Positions 46,585 to 59,900 of a stretch of 64,000 nucleotides of DNA are shown in pieces. The DNA is from Metopolophium dirhodum (taxonomy: Eukaryota > Arthropoda > Insecta > Hemiptera > Aphididae), in contig NC_083560.1 of assembly GCF_019925205.1 (NCBI RefSeq), forward strand, positions 58,326,270-58,390,269, in the 5' to 3' direction. The notes beneath the pieces were generated by a model that saw only the letters and a program-made list of their open reading frames with translations, was not told where the DNA came from and made no database searches. The stretch's first letter is position 1. Each line of letters begins with the position of its first letter. A program made the translations under genes and the position numbers.

Positions 46585-48145
46585 AACTTGCTGATCCCAC
46601 GCACTTTGTTGCCCGTAAAAAATGACAACTCTTAAAAAATTGTGGTTGTTCAACTCATTTTGGGTGTAAGTCCAGTGATCTAAAAATACCGTATTTTATT
46701 TTTCAATTGTATAATACGTGTATAATACGGTATTTTACAAAAATCGTATGGAGCTTAGATAATTGTTAAATATATAGCTACTTGAGTGTAATACGGATGT
46801 AAGATAAATAATATTGCTATTTATTGATGAATAATTATGCATTTTCATTATTAAATTATGTAATGGCAGTCTGATAGTAAATTAATTACTAATAGTAAAT
46901 ATAATATAGAAATGTATTGGTTCTAAGTTTTGAATATTAGGTTTTAATATTTGCAGTAATTTTGATTAATACCTATGTAATTATTTAATTCGTAAGTGTT
47001 TACTGTTTTGAATCAGTTTTTACTTTTTGGGCATATTAATAAATGCTTTGCCAAACGAAATACATTATAGGCATAAGCCTCTTTACAAAATAAGCATTTT
47101 TGTTTTTCAATATTTCCAACATATTACTTGGTAAAAAATTTTCAACAATAGCTTTTTACTTTGAAGGTCGACCCATAGTAAAAAGAAAGAAGTAACTAAC
47201 GTTTAGGAACTTGTAAACCTGTAGGTAGTTACATAGAATTATTAGAGTTTAGTATAATATTATACTACGGTCTAGTGTGTAGACACTTATTATGACTTAT
47301 GACTTTTCAGTTATCAGTAAGATATCAAACTATACGATTTACAAACGATTTACAATAGAATCATAGAACTTAGGTCAATAGGTCTATGATTAGAATAGTT
47401 CTAAGGTGCTTAAATTTTTATAATCTCATTCCTATGATCGTGACTACCACCTAGGTACTAATAACCATGTTACTTGTGTGGCCGTACTCCGTCGTTGTAT
47501 TATCGTTATCAGTTGAAACATTATGTATTGCGACATTGCGTATATTATATCTTTATTATTGATCTACCTACCCTTATTATTATCACTGATTTTTTTTTAT
47601 ACCATTTGTATTTTATTTTTTTATTTTATGACGTATTATACGCTTTTATAATACAATATTATACAATTTAAATCACTGGGTGAAACTCATTACGGTAAGT
47701 GCAACTCAGACATCCTGGTAGGCAATCCGACTATGTCATATTAAGTAGGCAATGACATGCCGATGAGTGGCTATAAGTTCAACTCAGCCACCTTTGTAAG
47801 CCTAGGTATGTACGAAAATTCGATTTGATGCATGCTTGTACCTGATCTGCCCGATAACCAATGGCCACCAATAAAATAATAAACACTAATTTCTACTAAT
47901 TATTTCTCCTATAAACAATAGCAACCATTTATAAACAAAAATTTTGATCTTAAATCTCAAAATTCCTGTTTGAGCACGTCTTCGGGTTGGACCTACCTGG
48001 TCCAATTATGAATATAAACCTTCCTCTTGAACCACTCTATCAATTAAAAAAACCTCATCAAAATCCGTTGAGTAGTTTTAAAGATATAAGCATACAGACA
48101 GACACCGGGATTTTGTTTTATACTATGTTATAAGACAAATAGATA
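46585..48145 (+). repeat. Dispersed repeat with head GCTGATCCCACGCACTTTGT (copy B)
   Basis: The blocks follow the same order as copy A at 32238-33690: the head at 46590, AAGTGCAACTCAGACATCC at 47697, TAGGCAATCCGACTATGTC, CTTGTACCTGATCTG, TTCCTGTTTGAGCACG, and a tail CAAAATCCGTTGAGTAGTTT near 48060. About 1 kb of unrelated DNA (46680-47690) sits after the head. Confidence 0.6.
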
Positions 48146-48941
48146 TTATTATATTAATACATAATATAGTTCGCAACACGTACACATTTGACAACGAACC
48201 GGTGCCCGGTGGGATTGTTCAATAATATTATAACAATATTAATATATATGCCTATAATATATTTAACTATATTATAAAAATATAGAATATAATATTATTA
48301 GGTATAACTCAGTATATAAGTACCTAAGCTTTACGTAGCCGATAGTAATATTGTGATATTAATTATTATTAATTTTTTTCTTTATAACTGCTAAAATTGT
48401 CAAAACAAGAATCCAAAAATACCACTGAAAATTACTCACCTGTAGATTCTTATATTGTATTGAATAATGTTACCTATAAAAAAATATTGAAAATAAAACG
48501 ATTTTATTATAAAGTAAATCTCAAAAGTTTTTAATTAACATTAAGGGGAAAAACGTTAATATGCTGAACAAACTTGAAAAACGAAACCAAATGCGTCCCA
48601 CATAACTTCTATCGGGGCAATGGGACACAAGAATTACGAAACTTTTTCTTTTTTACACTGTTTGTGCTTATTATCAACTATCACAAATATGTTATCTTAA
48701 TGAGGAACTATCACTAAATTTTTTAACTTTAAACTTATTTTTGTTGCTAATAACAGTAGTTACTAGTTTGTACAGAATTGTACTATTCTAAATTAAATAA
48801 ATAAAAAAAAATTATCTTATATAGCTCATTATAGGTATGGTACCAGTTGGGGGGAGGGGGGGGGGGGGTGCCGCTGGATCGCCAAAAACGATTATTAGTA
48901 AATAGTAGATATTTGTTTCGTAGGTTTGCCATATTATATGT
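48146..48941. other. Non-coding AT-rich DNA with a poly-G run
   Basis: A G-rich run lies at about 48850-48870. No gene was seen. Confidence 0.35.
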
Positions 48942-48949
48942 GACAGTTG

Positions 48950-49113
48950 CATGAGCGTTCTCACGGGGGTGATATGGGGGATAGATCCCCCAAGGTTTTT
49001 TATTTTCTTACATATTAGTAATACACGTTTTGTCTACTTTTGATTTCAAAAGTTTGTGTTTTCAATATTGACTTTTCATCCCCCTTTATTGAAATATCCT
49101 GAGAACGCCTCTG
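48950..49113. mobile_element. hAT-type MITE (164 bp)
   Basis: The ends CATGAGCGTTCTCA and, inverted, CAGAGGCGTTCTCA are flanked by the identical 8-mer GACAGTTG (48942-48949 and 49114-49121). It is non-coding. Confidence 0.85.
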
Positions 49114-49121
49114 GACAGTTG

Positions 49122-50010
49122 TATTTAAACACTCTGGATATCTGACTTCGGATTTTATGCCATCCCTCAATTAGTGCTCTTGCCAAAAAGAACATTAAGA
49201 CGACAAAGTGTATCGTTAGTGTAAACTAAACTAATCTATGAAAAGTGTAAATCACAGTAGGTATGGACTATGGCTATTGCCTAATTTAGGATTAAAAATC
49301 ATTACAAACGATAGTAATAATTCAAAATGGTATGAATAATGTTACTATAGAAATTGAAGAGCTAAGACAGGGAAAACTAATCTGTACAAAATGTAAGAAA
49401 CCTCATATTAAAAAGTACTGCGCAGCCGGTCTAATTCTTTGATTACCCCGAGAAACCTTAGGAAAGCTTTTTCATGAATCACAAGACATAAAATACAACT
49501 AAATTAAAGAAATACTGAGAAACGCAAAACAATCGAGATCAGTCTATGAATGCATATGCAATCGCTTCAAAAGATCTATCTAATAAGGCCATAAGGGAAT
49601 AGGTGAAAAAGGTTGACAATGTGGACTTAAAGGTCTGGATGCCTAGGGCCTTAGCAAGACAATTCTAGAATAACTAAAACTACTATCACCCAACCATCAC
49701 CTCTCAATTTTCATAAAATAGATGCTAACTTAGAACTGATCATTTTAGACTGGATTTTATGTTTCGGGACATGTTTTTAATGACAAATGTTTTTTCTGAT
49801 TCAATTAATTGAATTAAATATAAAATTAAACGATTTTTAATGTGGACTGTATCTTTTTTACTTTATTATAACTTCTACCGAATTGTTGTGTGACTCAACA
49901 ACGTAAAATAACACTAAACATTTTACACTGAACACCAAGTGCTTAAAAGCCTCCACTAAAGATTGACAAGCATTGCCAACTTAACAATTTGGACAGTGTG
50001 TCCTAAACAT
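49122..50010. other. Possible 3' LTR region of the BEL/Pao element and flank
   Basis: A polypurine-like tract (minus strand CAACGGGGGAGGATG, about 50010-50025) is followed on the minus strand by TGTTTAGGACACACTG, a plausible LTR start, with AATAAAG further on (about 49858). A matching 5' LTR was not found, so the limits are not fixed. Confidence 0.4.
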
Positions 50011-50019
50011 CCTCCCCCG

Positions 50020-53000
50020 TTGAAGAGAACTTTCAACTTATTAACAAAAAATGAATACAAACTTAATTGATATAAAATTATAAAAATTAATACGAACTTA
50101 ATTGATAGGAGCCTTTGCTAATTTTACAAGAGGACGTTATGTGGTTTGAGCAGTCTTTAATGAAGCTACACGCACAACCCCATATATTCCTGGATGGGTG
50201 AGAATAACTCGACTAATTACCCAGTAAGACGGAGGGACATTGTTTTCTTTAACTATTGTCTATTACCAAGTCGTCAATGTTAATAGTTGAACTCTGATTG
50301 TGCTATTTATTTCGATGTTGTAATTATGTCACATAGTCATTGGATCAGCGATTCTAAAATTATTGTACCATTGATTGCACTCTGCTTCATCTTTGCAATG
50401 TGTTAATTGGTATTTCATGGTACCAACATATCTTATCTTGTTTAATAGGTAAGCGTATGGAGTCACCAACCAAAAAATTTGTTGGAGTTAGAGGTCTATC
50501 ATAATTTGGATCATTTAATTGTGCAGTAATTGGCCTTGAATCAGACCAGCTTCAGTCTGGGTTATAAGAGTAGAGACTTCTTCAAAGGTTAAGCATTCCT
50601 TGCCTATGGTTCTATGTAAATGGTAATTTACTGACATCATGCATACCTTCCAAAGTCCAAACATGTGAAGAGCATTAGGAGGAAGTGCCATTCAATGCAG
50701 TCTAGTAAATATATTTGAGCAAGTTTTTCCTTGTTTTTTATTACCCCGTCATGAATGTTTGTTAAACTTCTAGCTACTCCGATAAAGTTCTTTCTGTTGT
50801 CACAGTAAATTTCTTTACATAATCCTCTTCTGTTTGGTGATGTGATGTTGTTTTAGTAATAAAATTGGATGTTTCTTATCAATTGGGAATGATGAATGCC
50901 TCAACCTTCTACCGACCCTAAGGATTCGTTCCTAATCTACAAATGAAGCTAAACAAAGTAATTTACATTTAGATGAAAAGTTTTTATAATTTAGAAGTAT
51001 TGTCATATCCGGAGTAAACTTTTATATATTTTAAACTGCTCTGTACCAATATAAAGATGCATGTTGCAACTGATCACTAGTCTCTAACTTCTCAATGCTT
51101 GTCAAATTTTTATTTGACTTCTCTCTCAATGCCTTGGAATTGCATTTTTATGTTGTATATGAATCGAAATACATTTGCACATGCTTGACGAAACAAATTA
51201 TTGAACCCTTATAGTTCGTTATTCAAGCTCTGTTTCTGATTTTGGCGTGTTAACGGTTAATTTCCAGTTTTTACTTGAGAGACTTAACCATGTTGGACCT
51301 GACCACCATACAGATGCTTCCAATATTTTTGACCTCTAGAAATAAGATCTGCTGGATTGTCCTTTGATTTTATGTGGTTCCACTATATATTTATGATTAG
51401 TTTCTGGATTTCACTGACTCTGTTGGAAACAAATTGCTTCCATAGTGATGGATTGGCTGAAATCCAGGCTAACGTTATCAAAGAATCAGACTATTAGAAC
51501 ATTTTTTTGATTTCGTGTTTAACGTTTATGTAATTGAGCTGACCAGTTGCGATAGAAACAAAGCGCTGCAAGGTCTAGTCTAGGAATACTTAGTGAACTA
51601 GGTGCCACTTTTAACTTAGCTGTCAACAATCTTATCTGATAGTAACCGTTGTGATCCGTACATCTAATGTATACCGCAGCTCCATAAGCTCGTTATGAGG
51701 CATCTCTCAATCTTTGAATATAAAATCTAAGTCATACTTTATTAACATTACTTGTCAAGTACATGTAATTTGTTCAGATGTGTTAACTCGTTGACAAATT
51801 TGTTCCAAGCCATTTATATGTTTGATGGGAGTGGTGAGACCCAATGGAGCTTCAGTTTCCAGGGTTATTGAATCAACAATTTGGAAATTATTACAACAGG
51901 TTCAATGAGTCCTAATGGATCATATAATTTTGTGATAAGTAAAAGTACTTATCTTTTTGTTTGACATATGATGGTTGATTCTACGACTGTCCTTGTATTG
52001 TACAATGAAGTTTATTATTGCTTGGGTTTCACGTTAGCCCAAGAACTGTGATGATGTTCAGTGTGTTGCTTGATGTTGAACATAATAATGATTTGTGGTT
52101 GGAAGCCCACTTTCTGAGATGAAATCCGCGGTCTGCAAGCATAGCGGTCAGTTCAGAGATTAATTTTTTAGCTTCTTCCAGTGTGTTGGCTCTAGAAATG
52201 ATGTCATCGGCATAAAAATAAATTATGATTCATTCTGCATTTGGATCCTTATCCTATTGCTATCAGTGGCCAGCTGCTTTAATGTTATAGTTGCTAAGTA
52301 TAGTGCAGTAGCTGTGCTATATGTAACATTGTTTAATTTATAAACCTTGTTGTCTTGATCTGGAGAGGACCGCCATAATATTGATAGTAAACATGTGTGT
52401 TCCCTGCGAACTAGTATTACTCTGTACATTTTGATGATGTCTGCGGTGAATGCTATGCTGTGCATTTTAAAATGAATAATTACAGAGCATAAATCATCTT
52501 GGACGACCGGGCCAACTAAAAGGATATCATTTAGCGATGAGCTCCTTCCTCCATCAGTCTTCATTGAAGTATTGAGTACTACTCTCAGCTTTGTTGTAAT
52601 ACTGGCTTCACAGAATACAGGATAGTGTGGTAAGAAATAAAGAGTTTTCTTTGACTGTGCCATCAACTACTTGCATGTGACTAAGAGATAAATATTCTTT
52701 CATAAATTCAATATAATTGGTTTGATGTGTGATGTTTCTTTGTTAACGTTTTTCAATTCGTCTAAAATGCCTCGAAGCTTCTTTGAATGAGTCTCCTAGT
52801 GATGTTTGGTCCGTCCTTTATGGTAGTTAATGTAATAATAATTTCAAAAAATAATGTTTCCACATTAATTACGAATTGTGGTAAAAGTATAGTTGTTCTC
52901 ATTGAATGTCTGCTTTGATAGTTGACTTGTTAGTTGAATGTCTCTTAACTCCATAAATTTGGTATCGGTTTCCAGTGCTTGACAATTTGAGTGTGTACAC

Positions 53001-54200
53001 TTATAATTTGCAGTGTTTAATTTGTCATAGTTTCCACTTAGTTGACTAAGGCGACCCTGCTGAAAGCAGCCTCATGAAGAGTTGGACGGTTTTTACCTAA
53101 CACAATAAGTGCCTTTTGCAATAGTTCACTGAAACATTCACAGCCAATAAGCAAACTAAGACAATTTTGTTACAATTGTAATATTCTGGATTAGCTAGAA
53201 TTATTCCAGATGGTAATTTAATTGGACTTGAACTGGAATATTTGAAGTGGTAAATTAATAGTTATTGATTCCATTACCAGAAATTCTAAGTTGCATTTGA
53301 AACCTGTGATACATGTAACATGACATTATTTGCACCGTTATTACTTCTCTGTAAAATGATAGTGACCCTACACCATTTAATTTAGTAGTATGGTGTATTG
53401 TCTTTAGTCCAAGAGCTGATATGCGACGCTGAGTAATAAAGTTAGATAGTGATCCATTGTCTATTAATGCTATGAACTCTTGCAATTTACCGTAGCAGTC
53501 CATTGAAGCACTTGAGGCTGTTGCATGACCCATAAGCAATTTATATTTGATCCTTTGATTGGACTATTGAACGGCCATATGCACTTGTTTGAGTGGATAT
53601 TACACTTTCTTGTTCTTGAGTCACTGAGTCATCTTTATTTTCTTCAACTTTCCCGTTTTTTGCATTCGACTTGTAATTGCCAGTATGTAATAGTGTATTG
53701 TGTTTGTTGTTACATTTTTGACATTCTCGACTAGAACATTTGAATGATTGACAATCTAGTTGTATGCAACATTAAAACATAGTCTGGCTTTCTTCAGTCA
53801 TTTTCAAAAAATGTTTGATAGAAATATATCTTATGTGAAGTGTCTGAACATATACTGCACTTGTTTGAGTTGCTTGTTTCATTGTAACTATATGCATGTT
53901 TGCCCGAATCTGTGATTTGCCATTTCTTACAATAACGCGTTGATCAAGCTTGGCAGACTTAACGCATAACATTCCATTTATAGAAAACTAACAAACTGTT
54001 GGCCACTTGTTACTGTTTAAGTCCAAGTAGGTTGCACTTCGACACTATTTTTTCCTAAAACCTTGGTGTAATCTACTATTCGTTAAATCCATTATAATTG
54101 TGTCCCAGGATATTACCGGCACATCTTACCCTTGCAGTGCTCTCAAGTTTGGTGGTTCAATTCAGTTATCAATCATCTTAATTCGTCTGTGCATTCCTAT
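50020..54200 (-). pseudogene. BEL/Pao retrotransposon Gag-Pol, heavily degraded
   Basis: Minus-strand blocks in Pol order: Gag-type zinc knuckle ending CQKCNNKHNTLLH (about 53690); protease-like ALIDNGSLSNFIT (about 53440); RT blocks YFLPHYPVFCEASITTKLRV, SLNDILLVGPVVQDDL, FTADIIKMYRVILV (52223-52666) and the catalytic box YADD in FYADDIISRANTLEEAKKLI (about 52190-52220); RNase H pieces LAWISANPSLWKQFVSNRV and HIKSKDNPADLISRG (51330-51510); WWSGPTWL-like GGQVQHG (about 51295); and integrase tail RPLTPTNFLVGDSIRLP (about 50450-50500) with HPGIYGVVRVASLKT (about 50140-50200). Many stops and frameshifts separate the blocks. It is an old, inactive copy. Only short identifying motifs are given. 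Confidence 0.88.
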
Positions 54201-54299
54201 TTTACTAGTTTCTTGACAAATTATTTTAAGATGACTATAGATACTAAAACTTGTAAGTTATCATCCCTGTGATTGCCATGCGGCTTGGTAATTACACCT

Positions 54300-56985
54300 G
54301 TAACTGGAATTAATTGAACCATGCTAAGTGCATGGTCATTTAATGTGCTCTTGAGGAACATGAACTTTTAAACTGCTGATATTGACTCTTTGTTGTGGAA
54401 TAATGTTGAAGGGAGATCCCTGAAGTTTGGCCACTCTTTCATATCTTAGGTAAATCTACTGTTTGGTGGTCTTACTTGAGTCTTGGTAGTTATTGTTAAA
54501 TATTCCTTTCCACATCATAATATTAATTCCAAAAACATCTCAATTTCCTACATTCTAACTCAAGAATAGGTCACCTATATGTTTACCAAACCCTTACCTT
54601 AATCAAAATTTGAATTTCTTAGGTCAAAATTAAAATTTATTTAAACTCTAATAATATGAAAATATTATTACAAAAATATAAAAATAATATGTGCAATTTT
54701 GCTTTATATAATTATTTTATTCATATATCTCTGTAATCTGTACATTTTAATTTGTCGTGTTTACTAATCAACATTTTACTTCCTAATTGTTATGTTAAGC
54801 AAATGATTAATTCAAACTACTGTACCATGTTATTTTTTTAACAATTGATTTTTTTGATTTTCAGTTTTCCTAAACTGTTTCTTTCAATATCTCATTATTG
54901 TTATTAGGTACCTATTATTAGATATTATTCCTAGTTTGTTTTTTATTATTTATTCTATCGGTATTGGAGTTATCTCTGACATAAATATATTTCAGTCTGT
55001 TTCATACCATCATTGATGTCAGTGTGTTACTCCTATTAATATCCTACTCGAATCTATACCTACAATAAATCTTAATATAATATTCATAATATTCCCAAGG
55101 TTTATGGCATACGTGCTATGTGGCCTATAGATGTTGTACTCGAGTACTCATATGCATTTACTATAATTTTGTGTATCTATACACGAGTAAACATGTCAAA
55201 ATAATAATATATTATTTATATTATAATTCTATAAGTATGTCGTTATCAAACGTGTTCATTGCTCTCATGACGTTTATAAATAAGTAGTTATTATCCCCTT
55301 TTTTCCCATACATTCGGTTCAATTCCTTTCTCATCTTGTAACCAATCCCTTTTGCATTCTTAGAAAAGATTTATTCGATAAGTTTGATAACTTTTGTAAT
55401 CTGCGTGATTTATCAAACTCGTAACAGTGTTTGTATCAGAAGTATCAGAAGTATTAAAATTGTTATTTAGCTTCCCTGGAAATGGCTGGCCCACCCAAGG
55501 TCAATGGCTATTAAGTGTCATAGCACCTATATAGAGTGTCAGAGCACGTACTAAATTATTATCATCATTATTATATCTGAGGATAAGCTGATAGTTAAAA
55601 AATTACTTTTTAAGTACTTTCTTCTGTAATAGTTTATGCTGATGGTTCTGTAAAAAAAAAAAGTACTTTCTTTTTGTGTTGATTTTTTTAAAAGTATTTA
55701 AAATTCTACCAACTATTTTCTACTTTTATCAAGATAGGCAATTAGTATAAAGCTAAATATTGTTCTTTAATTTCAAAACAATTATAAATAATGCCATGGC
55801 ATCACAGTAGCCAAAGGTTAAAGTTTGAGGTTATAGATTATATTAATGTTAGTTATAGAGGAGAAAACTCCAACAGATTGGTTTCTCCCATAGATAATAA
55901 AGAAAGTTGTTCATTATTATCCATAGTTTCTGCAGAGAGTTCAAATTAAAACGATTTGGATAAATGATATTGGAACACTTCTGAAACAATATTTTGGATT
56001 GGGAGGTACCTACACCTAAATTTAAATAGAAACCAATTCAGCAACTTACAAAAATCTATTTGGCAAAATCCAACCAAAAACCCAGATGTATTCAAAAATA
56101 AATAATATTACCAGTTTCAGTTTTGAAATGAAATAATATCATAGTTAATATATTTCTTTAGAAAAAAATATTTAAAAGAGAGATAATTCTAAAAGATTTA
56201 TCTATCCACAATCAATGATTTTATATAATCACTCTACTTATTAGTTCCAAAAGAACTTGTTTCAAATCCAATTATTAGTTTTAATTGTCATGCTTTATTT
56301 CTAAAACCAATAGTTAAATCAAAAATAATTCAATCATAAATAATTTTCACAGAGGATGATCTCCAATAAAATGCATTAGCAAGTACAATTAATCTTAATA
56401 TTTATTAAATCACAAAGTTAAAAATATTATACAGGTATGATAAGCATACATAAATTATTTATTTTATTACTAAATACAGTAAAACTGATGTATATAGTTA
56501 TATATACACGCTTTGTGATATATTACTATAATTGTACATTTTCTTTTTTGTTTCGTAGGTATTCTGAACCTACATAGTAGGATCAAAACCAAAGGCATAT
56601 TCTACTCAGTCTCCCATAAATAACTTATTTTTTATTTATATACAAACATAAATTAAATCAAGGAATAAATATTACATAATTTAAAATACCAAAAAATATT
56701 TATTTATTTTGGCGACCCTCCCTGGAAAAAACAAATAAATTACAGGTACAGATAAAAAGATATTAACATAAAAACCCTTAAAACTATATAGTAATATTAG
56801 ATTAAACTTAATAGTAATAAACTTTAATTATACAAACTTATATACCAACTTAAGAAATATCAAATTATAAAAGCATAGGTAATCCATATTTTTTTTTAAA
56901 TAAAAATATTTTCATGAAAACGCCTTTAATATAAATATTATATTACATTAAAATTATTTATAAATGTAATGGAAAGTTAGGGTCT
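54300..56985. other. Intergenic DNA between the BEL/Pao remnant and the MYND gene
   Basis: It is AT-rich with no convincing frame. Two TTTATT motifs near 56698 could serve as poly(A) signals of the minus-strand MYND gene. Confidence 0.4.
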
Positions 56986-59900
56986 CTACTTTTTGTTTAG
57001 CAGTTGATCACATTTATTTATGTGACTATCATACCAGTCAAGTCGCTAAAAAAAGAAAGAAGACATTAATATTAATATATAACAACAGTATAGTTATTTA
57101 ACAAATATATTCAAATAGGTATATTTACTTGGCAGTTATGGGAACAGTATTTCACCGCTGTACAGCTACTGCACATTATTGTTGCAGACTTGTTACAATT
57201 TCTCGCGTAGCACTAAAAAAATAACAACAAACATTTTTTAGAATATTAAAATTACTATATTTTTTTTAAACTTAGATGCCTCTAAATTAAAATCCAAACT
57301 AGTAGTTTCTGAGTAATTAAAATGTATTTGTTACAATCTTAAACAAGATTTAGTGGCCCACGATTGGTCCATTAAATTTAATAAATAGTTTATGCAACCC
57401 AGCAAAAAACTATGAAATTAGTTTTAAAAAGTAATTTTATTACAATAGGTTAATTTGAACAAAATATAAGAAAATTACTACAGTGTTACTGAAAACTTAA
57501 TTTTGTTACTGTAATTTGTAATTTGCATTATGTTACTACCCAACACTGAAACTGATTATACTTATACAATTTTTACAAATAATAAAATGATAATAGATTA
57601 ATATTAATTACTATAATTTTCATATTATTATAGCACCAAATATTCCAAACCAATATCATTGACTTAATATTCTTAGTACACAAGTTAAATTACTCAAAAA
57701 TTAGTCATTCGTGGATTTCGATTCACATACCTCATAGTTTTCAAAAAAGGCTTTAGCTAAACAATTTATAGGAAAAAAAGAAGTTAATAATGATGAAAAT
57801 ATAATAGTTTATTCTCATTTTTCAGATTAATTTTAGAAGAACAGTCAACTGAATCATTCGATAGCCGACTAAGTTATTCATTAGTCGTCAATTTAAATAA
57901 TGTGTTTGGTTAGTTAACCATTTAACCATAAATCATTTGGTTTTTAATCAGTTAAAACTTAAAACCGGCAATATTTGTTTGGTACTATAAATATTTATAA
58001 AAAAAAATATAATGATGCAATTGAAAGCATGTTATTAGTAGGTACTTTTAACATGGAAAAAAACCACAAACATGAAATAAAACAAAAATGAGTGTAGTAC
58101 TTTAACAGGTTATATAAATTGGTTAAATATTTTAACCTAGTGTTAAAAAACAGACTTTTAAAAGTCATTTATTTATAATCTTATATTTTGCTATACAAAT
58201 AAGAATTGTTCAGCTTTTGTAAATGCTTAAAATAATATATATTGATGAATTTTACATACTTTGGTAATAATGGTTGGCGGTGGTTTAACAAATGTTTTAG
58301 TTTTATTGATAACTGCTCTCATTTGACCTGTTGGCCCCTTAACCAATTGATACTGTTTGTTACCAACTACAATAGTGCCACCTTCAGCTCTATGAAGAGA
58401 ATTGTTTGCCATAGATAAATTATTCGGAACTGCTGGTTTGAACGTCACAAATGTTGTTGTTGGTGCTGGTATTGATGTTGCAGATTTTGACAAAGATGCT
58501 GTTACTTGCACCAAAGGACTGTGGGAAATAGCTGGCGCGACAACAAAACATTTGTTTGTTGGTATCACTTTAGAAGTAGAAGGTTCAAAAGTTTTATTTT
58601 GTAGTGAAGAAGAAAATGATTGATAGAAGTTATTTAACGGCTGGCTCGTTAAAATTGACTGTTTTACTGCAGTATTACCAATGGTTTGGGTCTTATTACC
58701 ATTTATCACAGGTATTTGTCTAAAAATATAACAGAACTAATTAATATTGGAATTTTAATTTTAATTGCAACAAATATATACAATGGGGGAATAAGGAATA
58801 CTTAAACTATTAAGAAGTAGTATGGATTTTGAATTTTAAATTTCAATTCATTAAGATAGTAGGTGTTAATTTTAAAAACTAGTAATTTAATTAATAATAA
58901 TTATAATATACCTATATTTAAACCTTTACAACTTAATCAAAATTAATTTGACTATTAGAGATGTAATTAAAGTTACTAAAAGTTTATACAGTTAATCCTA
59001 ATTTAAAATCTTTGATTGCTATTTTAACTACAAATATTAATTTGGGAATATTGTACATCTATAATAGGTATTATATACTAAAATAATTATTAAATAACAA
59101 TACTGTTAAATTATCAGAAATAAATAAGTTAGGCAATCGTAATTATGTAACGGTAACTAACGATAAGGATATAAGGTAAGCAAATCTTAGAAAACTAAAA
59201 ACTGTGGAAGTCATTGAACTGTATAGTAGGTATCGAGTGTACTTCCAAATAATTAAGCTGTTCACTGTAATGCATGTAGTCAATTTGAATTCAATGATAA
59301 ATCATTGCAGACAAATAACAATGTTTGGAAGGAACGAGTTCCAAAAGGAAAAAATTAAAAGAACGAAAAAATGAACAAGTTTGTTTTTACAAGGAAAAAT
59401 AACAACATTTTTCGTTCCTTTCTAGTTCCAATGACTTACACAGATATTGAGATATGTAAATAATTGAAATTAAGATATATTTTTTTTAATGTGTATAATG
59501 TATATTATTGCCAATTAGTGATCGTTATCGAGTATCAACGTTAATCCAATGAGTAACTATATAAAATATAATTATTATTATAACAATAAACAATAAGATA
59601 GTCGACATACATCCAACAATTTAATTTTGAAGAAAATCTCAAAATAGAATTATAAAATATGTGGGTATCTACTTGTAGGTGTATTGTATATATTATAATT
59701 AAAAATTAAAGTATGCTAGTATGCATATGAAAAAAAAAACATTAATGATTAAATAAGAATTTTTTTATTTGAAATTAAAAAAGGAAGTCGTTCAATTTCC
59801 AAAGGAACGATTTATTTATTTTTTTATGAACAAGGTACGGAACGAATTCTTTTTTTTAAAAATAAAAACGAGGAACGGAACGAATTCATTTTTATATAGA

